Of a stretch of DNA of 64,000 nucleotides, positions 23,541-36,296 are shown one piece after another (positions within the stretch are counted from its first letter, which is position 1; every line of letters begins with the position of its first letter). The notes under the pieces are model-generated. The model was given only the letters and a program-made list of their open reading frames with translations. It was not told the DNA's origin and ran no database searches. Origin of the DNA: Metallyticus violacea (taxonomy: Eukaryota > Arthropoda > Insecta > Mantodea > Metallyticidae); NCBI GenBank assembly GCA_030762175.1, contig CM060833.1, positions 70,198,001 to 70,262,000 on the forward strand, in the 5' to 3' direction. Made by a program: the position numbers and the translations under genes.

Positions 23541-25620
23541 AGGGTAGGTTTAAAGTGAGGCAAAAAATAAATTAGATAAAACAGGCATTGATAAGGCGTG
23601 CAATATAAAAATGAAAAAGTGCATTAATCGTGACATGTTTTTAAATGCAAAAGCATTTGCCTGAAGTAATTTTGAGAAGAGGATATTTTAAACCTTCTGA
23701 TACAAACCACTCAGCAACCTCTTTCAATAAAATATGAAATTGTTCTCAAAGTTCGGCCTGTGGTCTAAGATTATCGATCGCCCTTATGTTTAATAAGGAA
23801 CGAAGCAAGGACACCAATACATTGCTTAGGCAAGACTATTTGTTTAAGGAGCGATAGCTGTAGGATACCGCAAAGTGTTCTCTGTAGTGATTTACCTGCA
23901 GGTTTATATATAAAATAAAAGACGTCACGTACATGGCGATGTAAACAACACGATGTGTATAACGCGCATGAGTCATACATTCTGTATCTGAATTTCCTTC
24001 CCTAATTCGTACTACATATACCACAAACACAGCTTTCATACTGTATACAAAAGAACTGTGAAATTAGTTTTATCTAAAATCATAACTATAGTTGAATATT
24101 GGATAGGATAAAGAAAGATAGAATATTTTAAAATATTATCAGATCAGAAACTACACAGACAAATGTTAATGTCTCAATCCTAGTAGCTGGGAAACTAGCC
24201 TTTCTAGTTGACACATCTTCAAACTATGCAATAAATTACCTGTGAAACTCTCAGCTAGAAATCTATACATTTCAACAAATTCACTTTTTCATGCTTTACG
24301 TTTTGTTATAGCTAGTAGTTAGTGCCAATACTTTTAAAACGTTTATGTATACTGAGATTTCGACAACCATACATAACTTTTTAAACATGATTTTGTTTAC
24401 TTGGAGATTTCATGATTACCTTTTAAAAATTCGCGCGCGCGTGTGTGTGTAAAACATCGTACCTGTCAGCTGAACCAAATTGAAATTAAAATACTAAGAT
24501 TGGTCTTCTTTGAATCAAAACCCATTCCCTTAATCATAGGGATCAGTATTGAATTTTATTTTTAAAGATGGTTTATCCAATTGCAATTCTAGTTCATTAG
24601 TGAGATTAAATATATTTCAAGCTTTATGTTATTACTAATATTAATCAATAATATGTAAGCAAAATATTGCAAAATATGCTAGGAATTCAAATTTAAATGA
24701 AATATAACTAAAACAAAACAATTTTAACATTAAAATAAAATAACAGCAATCTTGATACTAAGTTAAAATTTTCCATTTTCCTGTAATAAAATATATGAAT
24801 GTTTATAAAGAAACTTTTTTTCCTCAATGATGTTGCAAAGGTGTATAAATTTAAATGTAGTTTATAAAGTTGATATATTTATATCTATCTTCTACAACGT
24901 TTTTCTTAAATACATACCCCAGATAAATTGTTCACATAAGAAAAGTAATAGATTAATTTATTTTAAGTATCATGTCATTCAATTACCTGGCCAAAGCATG
25001 GGCTGAGGACTGCGCCGGTCGACAAGCTTTCGTTCAAGACCAGCTGGGCTATACGAGAAAGGGCGGGTGGGTGGTACTTATCGAATTTCTACGTTGGCGT
25101 CAAGTCTCACGCCACTCAGTATTATTTGAACATGGTAGAGATACGTGTCTAATCCTAGAGTAAAATATGCTATAGATAGCAACACTAGGCCTAATTATTC
25201 TATTCCACAACGGGTGTTTAAGATATATGTGTCAGGCGCGATACTTAAAAACTATATGTAAAATGCTAATGCTTAGCCACCAGTTACTCTGTTAGCATAT
25301 GGAAAGTTGATAAAACTCTCACGCGTTTCTTTTAGTAGATTTGTGTTTGTTATCCTTTCCTGGGTCATTGTTTGTGTAGTTTATCCTCTACGAATTCCCT
25401 TTTAACAAATGAGAGTGGACAGTTGCTATACTCAGCTAAAATGCCCTGTCTGCACTGCCATTCCGCAACAGGCTTGAACTGCGGTGGGTGCCGGGGTATT
25501 AGGGCATTCATGGGAATGAGAAGGCAGATCTGTTGCAAAAAAGTCTCTGAGCTCGCGGTAGACCACGGCTAAAACATAGATTGGGGATAGACATCAACTA
25601 AGGGTTTTTTTTGTTTTGTT
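23541..25620. other. About 2 kb with no identified gene
   Basis: AT-rich, with a short (CG)n(TG)n run near 24433-24450. A less AT-rich island at 24985-25110 contains a 63-codon plus frame (24972-25163) that I do not recognise. Confidence 0.4.
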
Positions 25621-25850
25621 TTGTTTTGAATAGTGTTAAACGCTCGTTTTTACTACTGAGACACCACAGGCGGTGGATACTGATGATACATAAGATGAAT
25701 GATATTTTAGGAAAGGATTTTTTTCAAGGAACAAACGTTCCGGGCCGGCATTTGTCATTTATGAGGAATGAGAAAAACCTGGAAAAACCCTCAGTCAGGG
25801 AGAACGCTCCTGGCGGGATTCGAACCAGACCTCCCGCCACCTGTGGCGTT
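25621..25850 (-). mobile_element. SINE-A copy 5, deleted in the tRNA-like head
   Basis: Minus strand. The 3' end with TTAAACACTATTCAAAACAA lies beside a (TTTTG)n stretch at 25605-25625. The body blocks are intact. On reading towards the head, CCGCCACAGGTGGCGGGAGG joins the A-box side straight to the GGTCTGGTTCGAATCCCGCC block, so about 40 bp between the boxes are missing. The B box itself survives. Confidence 0.88.
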
Positions 25851-27059
25851 ATCGGTGGCAAAGCTATCCTGAACAAGGGCAAGTTAGGAAATTTATAGGA
25901 AATGTATCCTAGGTCCTAGCAATACTATTTCCACATTCCTTCTCAACCTGGACAGAAGAGGAATAAGAAAAGTAATTGCGTTAATCACTGAACATGGTCA
26001 CTTCTACGAGAAGCGGGACTTTATAAAGATGAACCCACTTGCAGACTTGTTCTTTCTATAACCAGCGAAGATCTGGGAAAGGACGCCAACATTGGAAGAA
26101 AAATACTGCAACTTGTACAAGGAACAGATTTTGGGAAACAGTCAAGTCATCTTCCCCAATGGGGTAGCACAATGAGCTTTATAGGCTGACGTGCTGGAGG
26201 TTGTTCAAATCCACATTCCCCCGATATTTATCCATACATCCATCATAATTTTTGGCAAATAATATGGCAACATTATGAAAGAAATGGCTATTTATGAACA
26301 TATGAACATTTAATAATACACAAATCGGGAAATAACAAAGGAGCAGAAGTAAAAGATCGCATCACATCTAAATGAGAATTTCTGATCCAGTATCATAATA
26401 CATAGCAAATATAGTGAAGGTAGGTACTTGAGTTACGGGACGAAAGAGCGTGATTGTGTGCCAGTCGTAAAGGCAGCATAATACAAATGCAGGTAGTAGC
26501 TTGTAGTTAGTCTGAGAAAGGCTTTGCCAGCGAGTAGTGCTGTGTTGGTATGTTACTCGATGCTTTCATCACGTGTTGATTGTGTGCTAAGTGTTGTTTC
26601 GTTAAGTTATGCCACCCCTTATACATAGCGTTGAAGAACCAAACCTTTGCGTAGGATACATATATAAAAACATTCTTGCAGAGAAGTGTTAAACCGATTC
26701 TCAAAAAATATCCTTACAATCATCTTTGATTACCAAATTGTTTAAAGGCTACAGGAGACAGGATCTCTCAAAGATAAGAAACATATTCCGAACCGACTTT
26801 TTAAGGAAAAAAAGTTAAAATAAAATACAGACATTTACTAAGCAAATGTCGATAATGTATTGCAGCTGAGAGGCATACTTTTGAATATCTCTTATAACAC
26901 ACGTTAGTGCTTATTACAATCCTCAGTTTTAAATACAATATTACACTTTCGTTAAAAATATAAGTACTAGAATTAAAATAAGCGGAGACTATCTCCCTTT
27001 TTCCAATAGCGATGGGTGCATTTCACTTTTCAGTAAGAAAACTAAGAGTATACATTTGG
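25851..27059. other. No identified gene; one weak tRNA-like patch
   Basis: At 26158-26225 the plus strand reads TGGGGTAGCACAATGAGC and later GGTTGTTCAAATCC, loosely resembling a pol III box pair. I do not call it a SINE because no second copy is visible. Confidence 0.3.
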
Positions 27060-27400
27060 GAACTGATTGTGGTGTAATGTGCAATTCAGTAGAGCTAATG
27101 CGGCCGTCAGTAGAGACCCCAACGGCTCGTATATTGTTTTATCATGGCCAGCTGAGGCCACAGCTGTCCTTCATCCTGACAAATCTGGAAGCGAGCTGCG
27201 GTAACTGGTTTAGCTCTTCCTTCCAGTCCCGTCCAATGAAAAGCCTCCGCTCTTCAAACACTTGAAAATCGTGAGGCGAGAGGTCGGAGTTGTAAAGTGG
27301 ATGTTCCTCACAACACTTTAGCAGCTGTCAAGTATATAGAGGGCGGTGGTGTCGCCTGACACTATTCTCCCTAGGATATTCTGCTCAAACCACGGTATTA
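27060..27400 (-). pseudogene. Mariner-like transposase C-terminal fragment
   Basis: On the minus strand, frames near 27300-27200 read YNSDLSPHDFQVFEERRL then FIGRDWKEELNQL. This matches the mariner block around the third catalytic Asp (relatives: YSPDLxPxDFxxF) and the residues after it. Upstream text is frameshifted. No other catalytic block or terminal repeat is visible, so only a short relic remains. Confidence 0.5.
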
Positions 27401-30400
27401 GAACCATGCCGAAAACTCACGTATAGGTCATAAATCACATATTATGCAACATTATCTTTATACAAATTGTTTAGTTTTTAATTCATTTCAACAGTTATAT
27501 TATAAATTCATTTTTACTAGCGATTCATTTGTTAAAGCGATAAGTAACTGATTCAAGTTTGTTCTTAATTCTTATCGCCTCGGTAATCATCGCCTCTTGA
27601 GTGCGTAAAATTTCTCAGTTTGTGGTTTACAATATAACAAATTTATATTTCTTTATACTTGCTAATTTTTATGATTACTCTCCTTAATTTTATCGTATGA
27701 AAGATGTTACCGTTCAAAAAATGGTGGTAATTTATAATTTCATATGTCATTTTAGCTTTTCTTTAAGATTAGCTATTTTTCCGGTAGCATTTCACAATTT
27801 TGTATTTATTTCATATGATTTAAAAATATTCTAAATTTTATTTGAAATGTAATTTGCTTCATGTTTATCGGTTGTGACGGTTTTCCATGAGTTGAAAATG
27901 TTGATGCATATAAAAAACTGTTAGTAAATTACATCTTCTAAATCATTTAAAAGATTTAGAAATATTTTGGTATGTGTTTACATTGATGTAAGCAAACTTA
28001 ACTCTATACAAATATACTATACTATAGTATACATATTACTACACTGTATAAATATAGTATACCTCTTATTAACGGAATATAATTAGAGTACAAATGCATA
28101 TATATTTAAATTTAGGGTTAATGGGTACTAAAGGTAACAGCACGATATTATTTACTGAATGTGAAATATTTCACATACCCACCATATTTTTCTATAACCT
28201 TTCGATCTTCCCTCACATAAGAAAAATACTATCTGCGTTTGGGAAAGTTTAGGATGCTCATGGGTGCTGTAATTAAGCACCTAAAACCATGTCGCTACCA
28301 TTACTAGTAAGAATGACCATCTCTCCGAGAACGTTCGCCCTAACTTAATGTCACTTCAAATGTGGGATGTCAAACATATCTCTACCTCATACACATTATT
28401 ATTCACATAACTCTAAAATAGCCCACTGAGTTCAACTCCGAGCTATAGAGGGGTCATAAATCTGTAGTCATGAAGGTGGGACAGAAATAAAATATTTCTA
28501 TTTCCTTCCAGTGTGCCGACTGTACAATCTCGCCAAGCGTCGCACACCAATAATATCTCTTCAAAATAGAACAAAATAACATATTAAAATTAACGTTAGC
28601 GATTACTTTTTCATTGCCAACTTAATAATGAACTTGAAGAAAGTTTGTACAGTAAAAAAGGAGTAAATGATTAAATTAATAATCAGGATTTTCTAAACAT
28701 TTTTTACGTAATTTAATAGAATGTTTTGCTCAATAAATCCTTTTATTATTGTGTTTCATTTTGTATTCCATGGTTTTAATGGAAGACTTTATAAATCGAA
28801 CAATGCACCTGGAGTAGCATACAAATGCTAATACATTGTTCCGGTTTATTTATTTATTAATCACTTTAAATGTTTTGGCCAGCAATTACTTTAGCCTGTA
28901 AAGATACGAATCTCTGTTCAATATATAAATCAATGTTTGTGATATATATCAATACAATAATTTACATTGCTAAAATTACATTAAATCTGTTAGTTATTAT
29001 ACTGTTAAGATGCTATAAATTCTGGGTTACCTATAAGGATTTCCACTTTAAAGGTACATACAGACCCATTCGAATCACGTAGCCTTCTGTTTAACGATAC
29101 TCCGTAGCGTGCACGCGTACCCTCATCCTACAACCTGAACGTTATGGAGTGAGATTTATTGCGCGTTAATTTTTGTTCGTCGCATCAAGGGAAATGCGCG
29201 CACCGCGATTGCAGTGCATAAAACCTGATCCCGTTACATTCTTGCGCGACAGGCTGAAAGTAAACGTAGAGCTGTAGAAAACACACCTAACTTTATAGAC
29301 AGAAATAAATACTGTGCAATGCAAAACTCCCTTGGCATGTTTACAAAATATTAAGAAATGATGCTAAGACAGAATTTATGTATAATTAAATATTATGACC
29401 GAGGAATGTCAAAGGAACAAAAAGGACTTACTTTCCTCAATTAAAAGGTGGTGCTCTTGTAAAATGTCTATAATCTGAAATTCCAGGTCACTCAGTAAGG
29501 TCGAATTTCCATGCTCAGCTCTGCGATCGTGTAATTGTGTTTGCTACAATCTCCTATTTTTCTGTTTCTTCTTTAATGCATAATGCAAATAAATGTAGGT
29601 TATTGCATATATGTACATAATTCATATTATGTACTATGCTGCATATGATTTTACACATAACGAAAATAATTAATTTACTTTCTTAAAAGATAGCTAGATT
29701 TAAAAGGATCAACAAAGAAATTCAATGATTTACCCAATTTGAAAAACAACTCCCCTTAAATCAAAGTTAACAAAATACCTGCGGTCACTGGTGGCAAATG
29801 ATAGAATTGACCTATGAAACAAATGTTTTGATAAGAATATCAGTAAATTACAGTCCACATGCAACGATTTAAAAATCAACTTAAGGCATGCTCGAGCAGC
29901 TATTCTTTGCCAAGCCATTCGCGAATAATTCACTGAAGGGAAGTATGATAGGCTTATACTTGTAATGTTAAATTTAGCAACTGCTAAATAGTTCTTTAGG
30001 ACTATTAAAGCTAATAAAATGAAAATTTTACAGCATACAGATGCACATAATGTGAATTCAACGATCTATTTCTACCATTATACCATGAATCTCAAGCAAA
30101 TTATTAATTATTTTAAATTATTTGCTTTTTTTTTTCTATTTTTCCCCTATTTAATTTTTTTTTACGTCGTCACATTTTGTCCTAGCTCTACCTTAATAGA
30201 TCCACATCATCACAATAATATCATGAATGAGTGGTAAAAGTTTCAAAGTGATAACTTATGTAGATCTTAAAAAATGGGAAACGTGTAGTTTTTCAATAAT
30301 TGCAGCCAAAATGGTTTATACAGAAAAACTTACCTTTTGAGGAAAACGCCAGTTTTCTAGAGCAAATTAAATTATTGCAAATATTTATAACTAAGGAACA

Positions 30401-31416
30401 TTAATGAAAATCTTATCAAAACAAAGAGTGAAGCCACGTGTTACAAATAATCAATAAGGAGTCCCGCAACGTGCTCTAACCAATAAGCAATAATGATTGT
30501 TCTAGAGAATATTACAAGAAAATAGGCACCATACAAAGTAAGAAGAGGGAAAAAATGAAAAGCTGAATTACATACCATGACATAGCGTTGCAATTAATAA
30601 ACAAATCATTAAAATTAATATTATTAACACAACTTTCTCAAGTATATTGTTGTTTTTAGAGCAAATAAATATAATGCGTGCAAATTAGTGCGTTTAGGAG
30701 AGAAGTAGGATAAATGACATATAAAATTGATAATATTCAATTTCATAATGCAGGTTTTTTAATGCTTCATATTAACCTACAAGCGACAATTAAAGTGATG
30801 AGCTACGTACCTTATGTAAAAAAAAGTAAAATAGAACGTTAATCATAAAGAAAGTGTACGGTATAAGGACACATTACAGCTATTTTGCGTAAAAAGAGTA
30901 TAAAGAATTCTTTCTTGAATGTATCTATCTCTTATATTATCGATAAAGGAAACGAAATTTATATTTAATCCAAAGTAGAATTAATTGCTAGTTCTGCATT
31001 TAATGTATATATAAGCCTGATATTTAAGCATACCTAATACAACATGGCGTTACATAATATAATACATAGGACGTGAAAATTATGAAAACTACCAGGTAAA
31101 ACTTATTTCTAAAACGGAAGGCAGTCTGTTCAATTCTCTGAGGAAATTATATGCTAGAGATATTTTTGCTTTTAAAACATGGTTCAACAGGGCTTATGTT
31201 ATTCTTGTCCATCTTTAGAACACGAAGAAGCAAACAGGAATAAACCCCACTAAGCCTCTTAATCCAAATGGGCTACGAATTCCATGCACACCGTTTTGGG
31301 AAGCATGCGACCCCAAATGACCTGCACTGTTAACGGTTTACAGATTGCGGAGATATGTGTATTACTATATTTTCGCAGTTCGGTCTTTGCTGCGATAAAA
31401 TCTACAGGCTCAGAGA

Positions 31417-31419
<3 letters not shown>
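27401..31419. other. About 4 kb of AT-rich DNA with nothing recognised
   Basis: No SINE block, transposase motif or LINE motif on either strand. A palindromic AT stretch near 28015-28070 (repeated ATACTATA / TATAGTAT) is the only structure noted. Confidence 0.4.

Positions 31420-31464
<45 letters not shown>
31420..31464. repeat. (TA)n microsatellite
   Basis: Uninterrupted TA run. It encodes the Tyr-Ile tail of the frame at 31284-31466, which I therefore do not call a gene. Confidence 0.97.
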
Positions 31465-31469
<5 letters not shown>

Positions 31470-32126
31470 CGCTAACCACCGTGATGAAAAATGGTTTCAT
31501 AAATAATGTTTGTAAAAGTACTGTATAGTTAGACATTATCTACGCTCAATGTCAAGGAAAGAGAAAAAGCAGGTTTAATGAATGAAAGTTTTGCCACCTT
31601 AATAACATTAATTTTGTAGAATTATGAAAAATGTTTTAAGTTGTTCATACTCTCCTACAAAAAATATTAACTATTGGGATTACTAAATACGCTAAAGAAA
31701 CCCCTTGTTTCCTTTGTAATAATGCATATGGTGTTCCATAAATTGTGAAAAATTGTGTGTTCTTCTTTCGCCAGATGCACAAAAATGTCTCTTTATCACT
31801 CATATGTGCAAATTTATACATTCCTATGCATTGGTTCGTTAGAGCCCGAGTTCGATTTCCGGTTGAACATGTTATTCAAAGGTGTGTCCCCCCCCCTTTC
31901 TTTCTTCGTGAGTTTTCCCTTATTTTGAACAATGCATCCCGGACAAAATAGACACTAATGGCCATATGTTTCACCCTCGATCAATGTTTGAAGGCGGCCA
32001 TATCGATATTTGACTGCGTTTAATTTTTCTGTGCATCAACAATGATCCAAGTTAAACGAGGTAGTTGAACTTTGACCGCGGGTGCTGGACTGATCAACTC
32101 CGTTCATTGCGGTTAAGTTACACAAA

Positions 32127-32352
32127 ATGGCTGCCCTTTTCAATTTTCTTGAAGATATTAAGAACGAGATAATGTACCTGCATAACTTAAATGGAGATCC
32201 ATGTCAAAACTGGATCATTGTGGAAAGAGGTGACCCTTTTGAAAAGTGTGGGGACAGAAAATTTGAAGAAAGATTCCGGCTATAGTGTGGTGGCTAGTAA
32301 ATGAAATTCCTGAGAGTTTAAATGTTTTCTACTTATTGCTATTACCTATGTC
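32127..32352 (+). pseudogene. HARBI1-like nuclease, N-terminal fragment
   Basis: ATG at 32127 opens 52 codons beginning MAALFNFLEDIKNEI and ending in RGDPFEKCGDRKFEERFRL before TAG at 32283-32285. The frame one base back then continues IVWWLVNEIPESLNVFYLL. The D-P-F-E-K...D-x-K-F-x-E-R-F-R-L arrangement followed by WLVNEI is typical of the start of insect HARBI1-family transposases. The DDE catalytic domain is absent, so the gene is dead by deletion and frameshift. Confidence 0.75.
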
Positions 32353-32422
32353 ACCCATGAATAGTATTTTACACTTCATGACTCACGGCTTTTTAACAAA
32401 TAGCGATTTATCTATTTGGTAA

Positions 32423-32560
32423 TCAGAAATCACCTGATGTCATGTTGAAATGCGTGGCTAAATCATTCCACGCCTTCTTCTTTTCTTTAAAGAACATATC
32501 AATCTTTTTATTTTCTAGTTTTTTTGGAATATGAGATGGCCAGTTCCAACAGAATGTCTG
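32423..32560 (-). pseudogene. Myb/SANT-like DNA-binding protein fragment of the Harbinger element
   Basis: A minus-strand frame ends at 32423 and contains KKIDMFFKEKKKAWNDLATH then FNMTSGDF. The K-K-x-A-W-x-x-(I/L)-A-x-x-F-N pattern is the third-helix region of the SANT-like proteins that accompany Harbinger nucleases. Its position inside the TIR-bounded element supports the call. Only this short piece is visible. Confidence 0.55.
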
Positions 32561-32881
32561 TCTAATGCTGAGAAAATTTTGGAAATCTCTGTTCCCATTT
32601 TAGTTTACCTGCATTTACAAACACAAACAAAGCGACATAGACATGGAGATTGTAATTGCACTATAACCTCTTGCGCTATAGAGTTGGATGCTTTCTTTTG
32701 AGTGATTACGTAGAATCTGATCGTTCAGCAACCTAGCGTTCGGTCAGCTGATGGTGGTTTGTTGAACGAGAGTTAACTATGATGCACGGTAACTACACTT
32801 TCAGCGCAGTGAAAGTTTTAACGCGTTTCAGTAACCCTCGATCAGCACGGATTTGATCGAGAATGGTGCACATGGGCATAA

Positions 32882-33884
32882 AACTAGGAACTAGCTTGTG
32901 TCACCATTTGCATAAGTTCGTGCATTGTCCCATAGGATAAGAACATCTTGGAAAATTAGCGCGTTCAGAGTTTCATTTAGAACAAGTCTTCATGCAAACT
33001 GTGTTTTCACATAATTACATTTTTAAATTTCCTTGTGATTGCTTTCTTCTAAAATGTTGATGCATAAATAATTATCACATTAACTCCTACATTTCTCCTG
33101 TTATTGTTTTATGATTTCGATTCTTTATTATTTGTACAATTCTTTACTAACGAAGGAACTTTACCAAAGCTCTGAGAAGATTCAGTCTACTAATTGGGTT
33201 AAGATATGAATTCTGTGTTTAAGTCTTTTCTATTTTATATATTTATAACTATATATACATTTATATATATAGCTATTTTTGCGTACATAGACAAAACAGA
33301 AGATTATAAAAAATATGTTGTAAACCAGAAAGAGAAAAAACTTGTACTCAGGTGCAAAATTCACTTCTTTATATACATTGAACATTTTGCACATGTAATT
33401 AGTGAGTGTATAACACAGAAATTGAGCAGTATACAACATAAGACAGTTGTAAATCAGGCAGAATTCTGATTAAAGAGATTAGTGTAGGATAAAAGACATA
33501 TCATACCGGTGTGATATAAAGATGATCTTAAAACTAACATATAAAAAACATTTGTCTAAAATTGTAATTTAAAATGTAATATAAATACTTATTAATTTTA
33601 GAGTTGACTCTTAATGAGCAACAAGAAAGGTTATTCGATTGATTATAAAATGGTAATGTATTAATTATTGTGCACATAAATATTTTTAATTATTTATTAA
33701 ACAAAATTCAATATTATTTTTGCTCAATTCCAAATCCTTATAAAGTTAAAAGCATTCCGAAGGTCCCATTATTTTTTGATCAAGTATACACATTTTACGA
33801 CACTGAATATTTTTATAGTACAATGAGTTTTTTTAGATCTACGTTTTGCTATTTTAGAACATGAAACATGATGAGAATTTTAAT
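32882..33884. other. No recognisable gene
   Basis: AT-rich stretch between the Harbinger copy and the LINE relic. Opposed 87- and 69-codon frames at 33206-33469 show no motif. Confidence 0.4.
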
Positions 33885-35705
33885 TACATAGTAAAAGACG
33901 AAATGCTCTTGCAAAAGGAGAAACAAGGAAACCACATAGACAACGTTGGGACAGATATATAAGTAATTTGAAATCTAATATTTAGCATATAAAATACTTA
34001 AATATTTCAGCAAGAATACAGTTGGATTTAATAATGTATCAGAAAATCATTTGTTAAAATATTTTAAATATCTTTGAACCTATTCCATTGAAAACAGATG
34101 TACGCAATTTAATACAAAAAGTAAAGCGGTTGATGTTATAACTATAGGAGAGTTATACAACAAATTTAACATTATTCAGGCTAATAAGACACCAGCAGGT
34201 GATAACATTAATATAGAATTAATCAAATTTGATTAACACAATTGAAATTTGATTACTAATTTAATATTTACAAAAAACGGCAGGTAATAAACAAATAGAG
34301 ACAAACTGTCACAAACCACCACGGGTGGCTGAGGTCGTTAAGGTGCAGACTCGTGAGCGGGATATTGAGGGTTTTTTCAGGTTTTCCTCAGCCCTCATAA
34401 ATTGCAAATGCTGGTGAGCTACCCTAAACTTAAGCCTGGAAAACGCTTCCTTCCTTTAAAAATAACATCCTTCCCAGATTATCATTTCATCTCATTTATG
34501 ATTAATTTCCGGTACCTGTGTTGCCTCAGTAGTTAAACGTGCATTAAACACTATTTAAAAATAGCTGTGCAATATATATAAAACGGTAACATGCAAAAAC
34601 TATAGGGGCGTAATCTTTATAAACACGTTATAAATTATCAACAAGACAACTAAATACTATATAATGTCATGTTTACTAAATAATACAGAACATGGAGTTA
34701 GTCGTGATAGATCCTGTGCATATTTGTATTTACAATAAGACAGATAACACAAAAGAAAAGGGAATGCAACTTTGAGACAAACTTTATTATTTGTGAACTA
34801 CAAACCAGCGTTTGATAAGGAAATATCTCAAAAGTTATAGGAAACTACGCAAAGTACAGGATATTCAAAGCATATAATTGAAGAATGAAGTAATAATGCT
34901 AATGTATGAAGGAAAAACCTGCTGTGCTGATAACAAGGCTCCTAAAACAGTAACTTAGAAGTAAGACGAGGTGCCTATTGGCGCCTAATTTTAATATATC
35001 AATAGTGTCAGTAATTGCCGAATGGCAAAGGCAATAAAAATAGGTTCAACCATTCTAAAATTGCGAATGACCATTGGTAAATAATAAAGAAGATAGACTT
35101 CAACAAGCTTAATAAATTAAAAACTAAATATAATTTTAAAAGTCTCCTTAAAAATTAACAGTAGTGTTTTTAAAGGAAATCACCAAAAGTTATCCAAAAT
35201 TACACTCAATAATAATGTGATGGAACAGGTACTAACTACATTTTTGAAAATGAAATAGTACATGATTATGTTTCAGATTTGAAAGTCTAAAATACGAATA
35301 TGTGTGTGATGTCATAAACGAACATTAAAAACAAAGATGCAATCCTCAAATTTTATGAAACTGTGGTCATGTGTATGGACAGGAAACCGGATCATGAATA
35401 GAAGCAAGAAGAGAAAGATAAATACGGTTGCAAAGGAAATTCTTGGGGTATATGACTTGTATTCTGAAAGACCCCTAAGAGATGAAAGTATAAGAGAATC
35501 GTTTAACATTTTAACACAAATTATAAAATAAAGCAAAATAAACAAAAATGGAAGGAGCATATTTTCCGAATGCCGGAAAAATATTATCTAGGTATAGGCC
35601 GTAAAATATCAGCCGAAAGAAAGACGAAGTACGGAACCGAGCCCCTGCTGGGAAAACTAATTCCGAGACGATAAAAGTCAATTTCAGCATCTCATTTGAT
35701 GATGA
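33885..35705 (+). mobile_element. Non-LTR retrotransposon relic with reverse transcriptase, split by SINE-A
   Basis: Multi-frameshifted plus-strand LINE. Order of recognisable pieces: QRWDRYISNLKSNI near 33940-33990; KTPAGDNINIELIKFD (relatives KTPGxDNINxELLKY) near 34185-34235; SINE-A insertion at 34314-34560; CKNYRG-like text near 34590; DRSCAYLYLQ near 34710; VNYKPAFDKEI (RT motif DFxKAFD) near 34795-34825; GYSKHIIEE near 34860; EVRRGAY, a decayed GVRQGCP, near 34965; and a destroyed YADD box near 35070. After the polymerase come RKINTVAKEILGVY and DESIRESFNI (35337-35531), then KQNKQKWKEHIFRMPEK near 35535-35575 and a short GAT-rich end near 35695. The catalytic aspartates are lost. Clade not assigned. 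Confidence 0.75.
34314..34560 (+). mobile_element. SINE-A copy 6, inserted in the LINE relic
   Basis: Head GGTGGCTGAGGTCGTTAAGG is a good A-box region. About 35 bp that should hold the B box are deleted: GCGGGATATTGAGGGTTTTT joins directly to the body. The blocks CAGGTTTTCCTCAG, CTACCCTAAACTTAAGCCTG and CGCTTCCTTCCTTTAAAAAT follow, ending in GCATTAAACACTATTTAAAA. Flanks CTGTCACAA (left) and CTGTGCAAT (right) may be an eroded target duplication. Confidence 0.88.
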
Positions 35706-36166
35706 TTAAACTGCAACAACTTGTGTTCTTTTTACAGGATAGATCAGCTTTATTACGGTGAGGGGAACCGTCACCAACCGGCTATCCAAAGAACTTCCTC
35801 CCAAAACCGGCTTTTTGCAGTAGAAATAACTCAGTACATAAGCAAACGTCTATCAAAATGAACATTTATATGTATATATATAAGAAGAAAATGCAAGGTA
35901 ATTATTTCATAATTAGAACGGCAGCATTTCTAAGAAACTAGTGAATGCACTTGGTAGTTTTCCATTTAATGAAATTAATTTCGATACAGAGTTTTATATA
36001 TATTATAGTCTCGTGTCGCGAACATGAAATTTCGTGTGTTTTTAAGTAGTGATTTTACAGTCTAAAATGTGAGTCCTTTTAAACAGTACCACTCCCTAGT
36101 GCGGTTTAAAGAGCTTGCTATACCTCCACAGGGGTCCGTTATAATTCTGCTTAATAGTATATATAT
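35706..36166. other. No recognisable feature
   Basis: Short spacer between the LINE relic and the palindrome. No motif or terminal repeat seen. Confidence 0.4.
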
Positions 36167-36296
36167 AAATTAACACTAATAATAAAAGTATATAAAGGTA
36201 AAACACAGAGAAAGAGTCACACTTGAAATTGCAATTTCAAGTGTGACTCTTTCTCTGTGTTTTATCTTTATCTACTTTTATTATTAGTGTTAATTT
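36167..36296. repeat. Palindrome with 65-bp arms and no spacer
   Basis: Left arm 36167-36231 and right arm 36232-36296 are reverse complements with two mismatches in 65 positions. The centre is AATTTCAAGT mirrored directly on itself through a GC dinucleotide. As RNA this would be a long, nearly perfect hairpin; as DNA it is a cruciform candidate. Confidence 0.95.

Larger units (their letters stand above)
31959..32878 (+). mobile_element. PIF/Harbinger element, internally decayed, TAA target duplication
   Basis: A 920-bp element whose two ends can be read. The left end starts TGGCCATATGTTTCACCCTC after TAA at 31956-31958. The right end on the opposite strand starts TGCCCATGTGCACCATTCTC, and TAA follows at 32879-32881. 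Over the first 26 positions I count 19 matches. A 3-bp TWA duplication is the hallmark of the PIF/Harbinger superfamily. Inside are remnants of both expected genes, in the opposing orientation often seen: a HARBI1-like nuclease start at 32127 (+) and a Myb/SANT-like piece at about 32423-32560 (-). Most of the nuclease is deleted, so the copy is non-autonomous. Confidence 0.85.

Noticed and set aside
26158..26225. Candidate tRNA-derived SINE
   Set aside because: Box matches are loose, there is no recognisable body, and no second copy is visible.
31284..31466. Open frame ending in repeated Tyr-Ile
   Set aside because: Its end is a (TA)n microsatellite and the rest has no motif.
31829..31875. 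GAGTTCGATTTCC, a B-box-like sequence
   Set aside because: No A box at usual spacing; probably a remnant of some tRNA-derived repeat that cannot be delimited.
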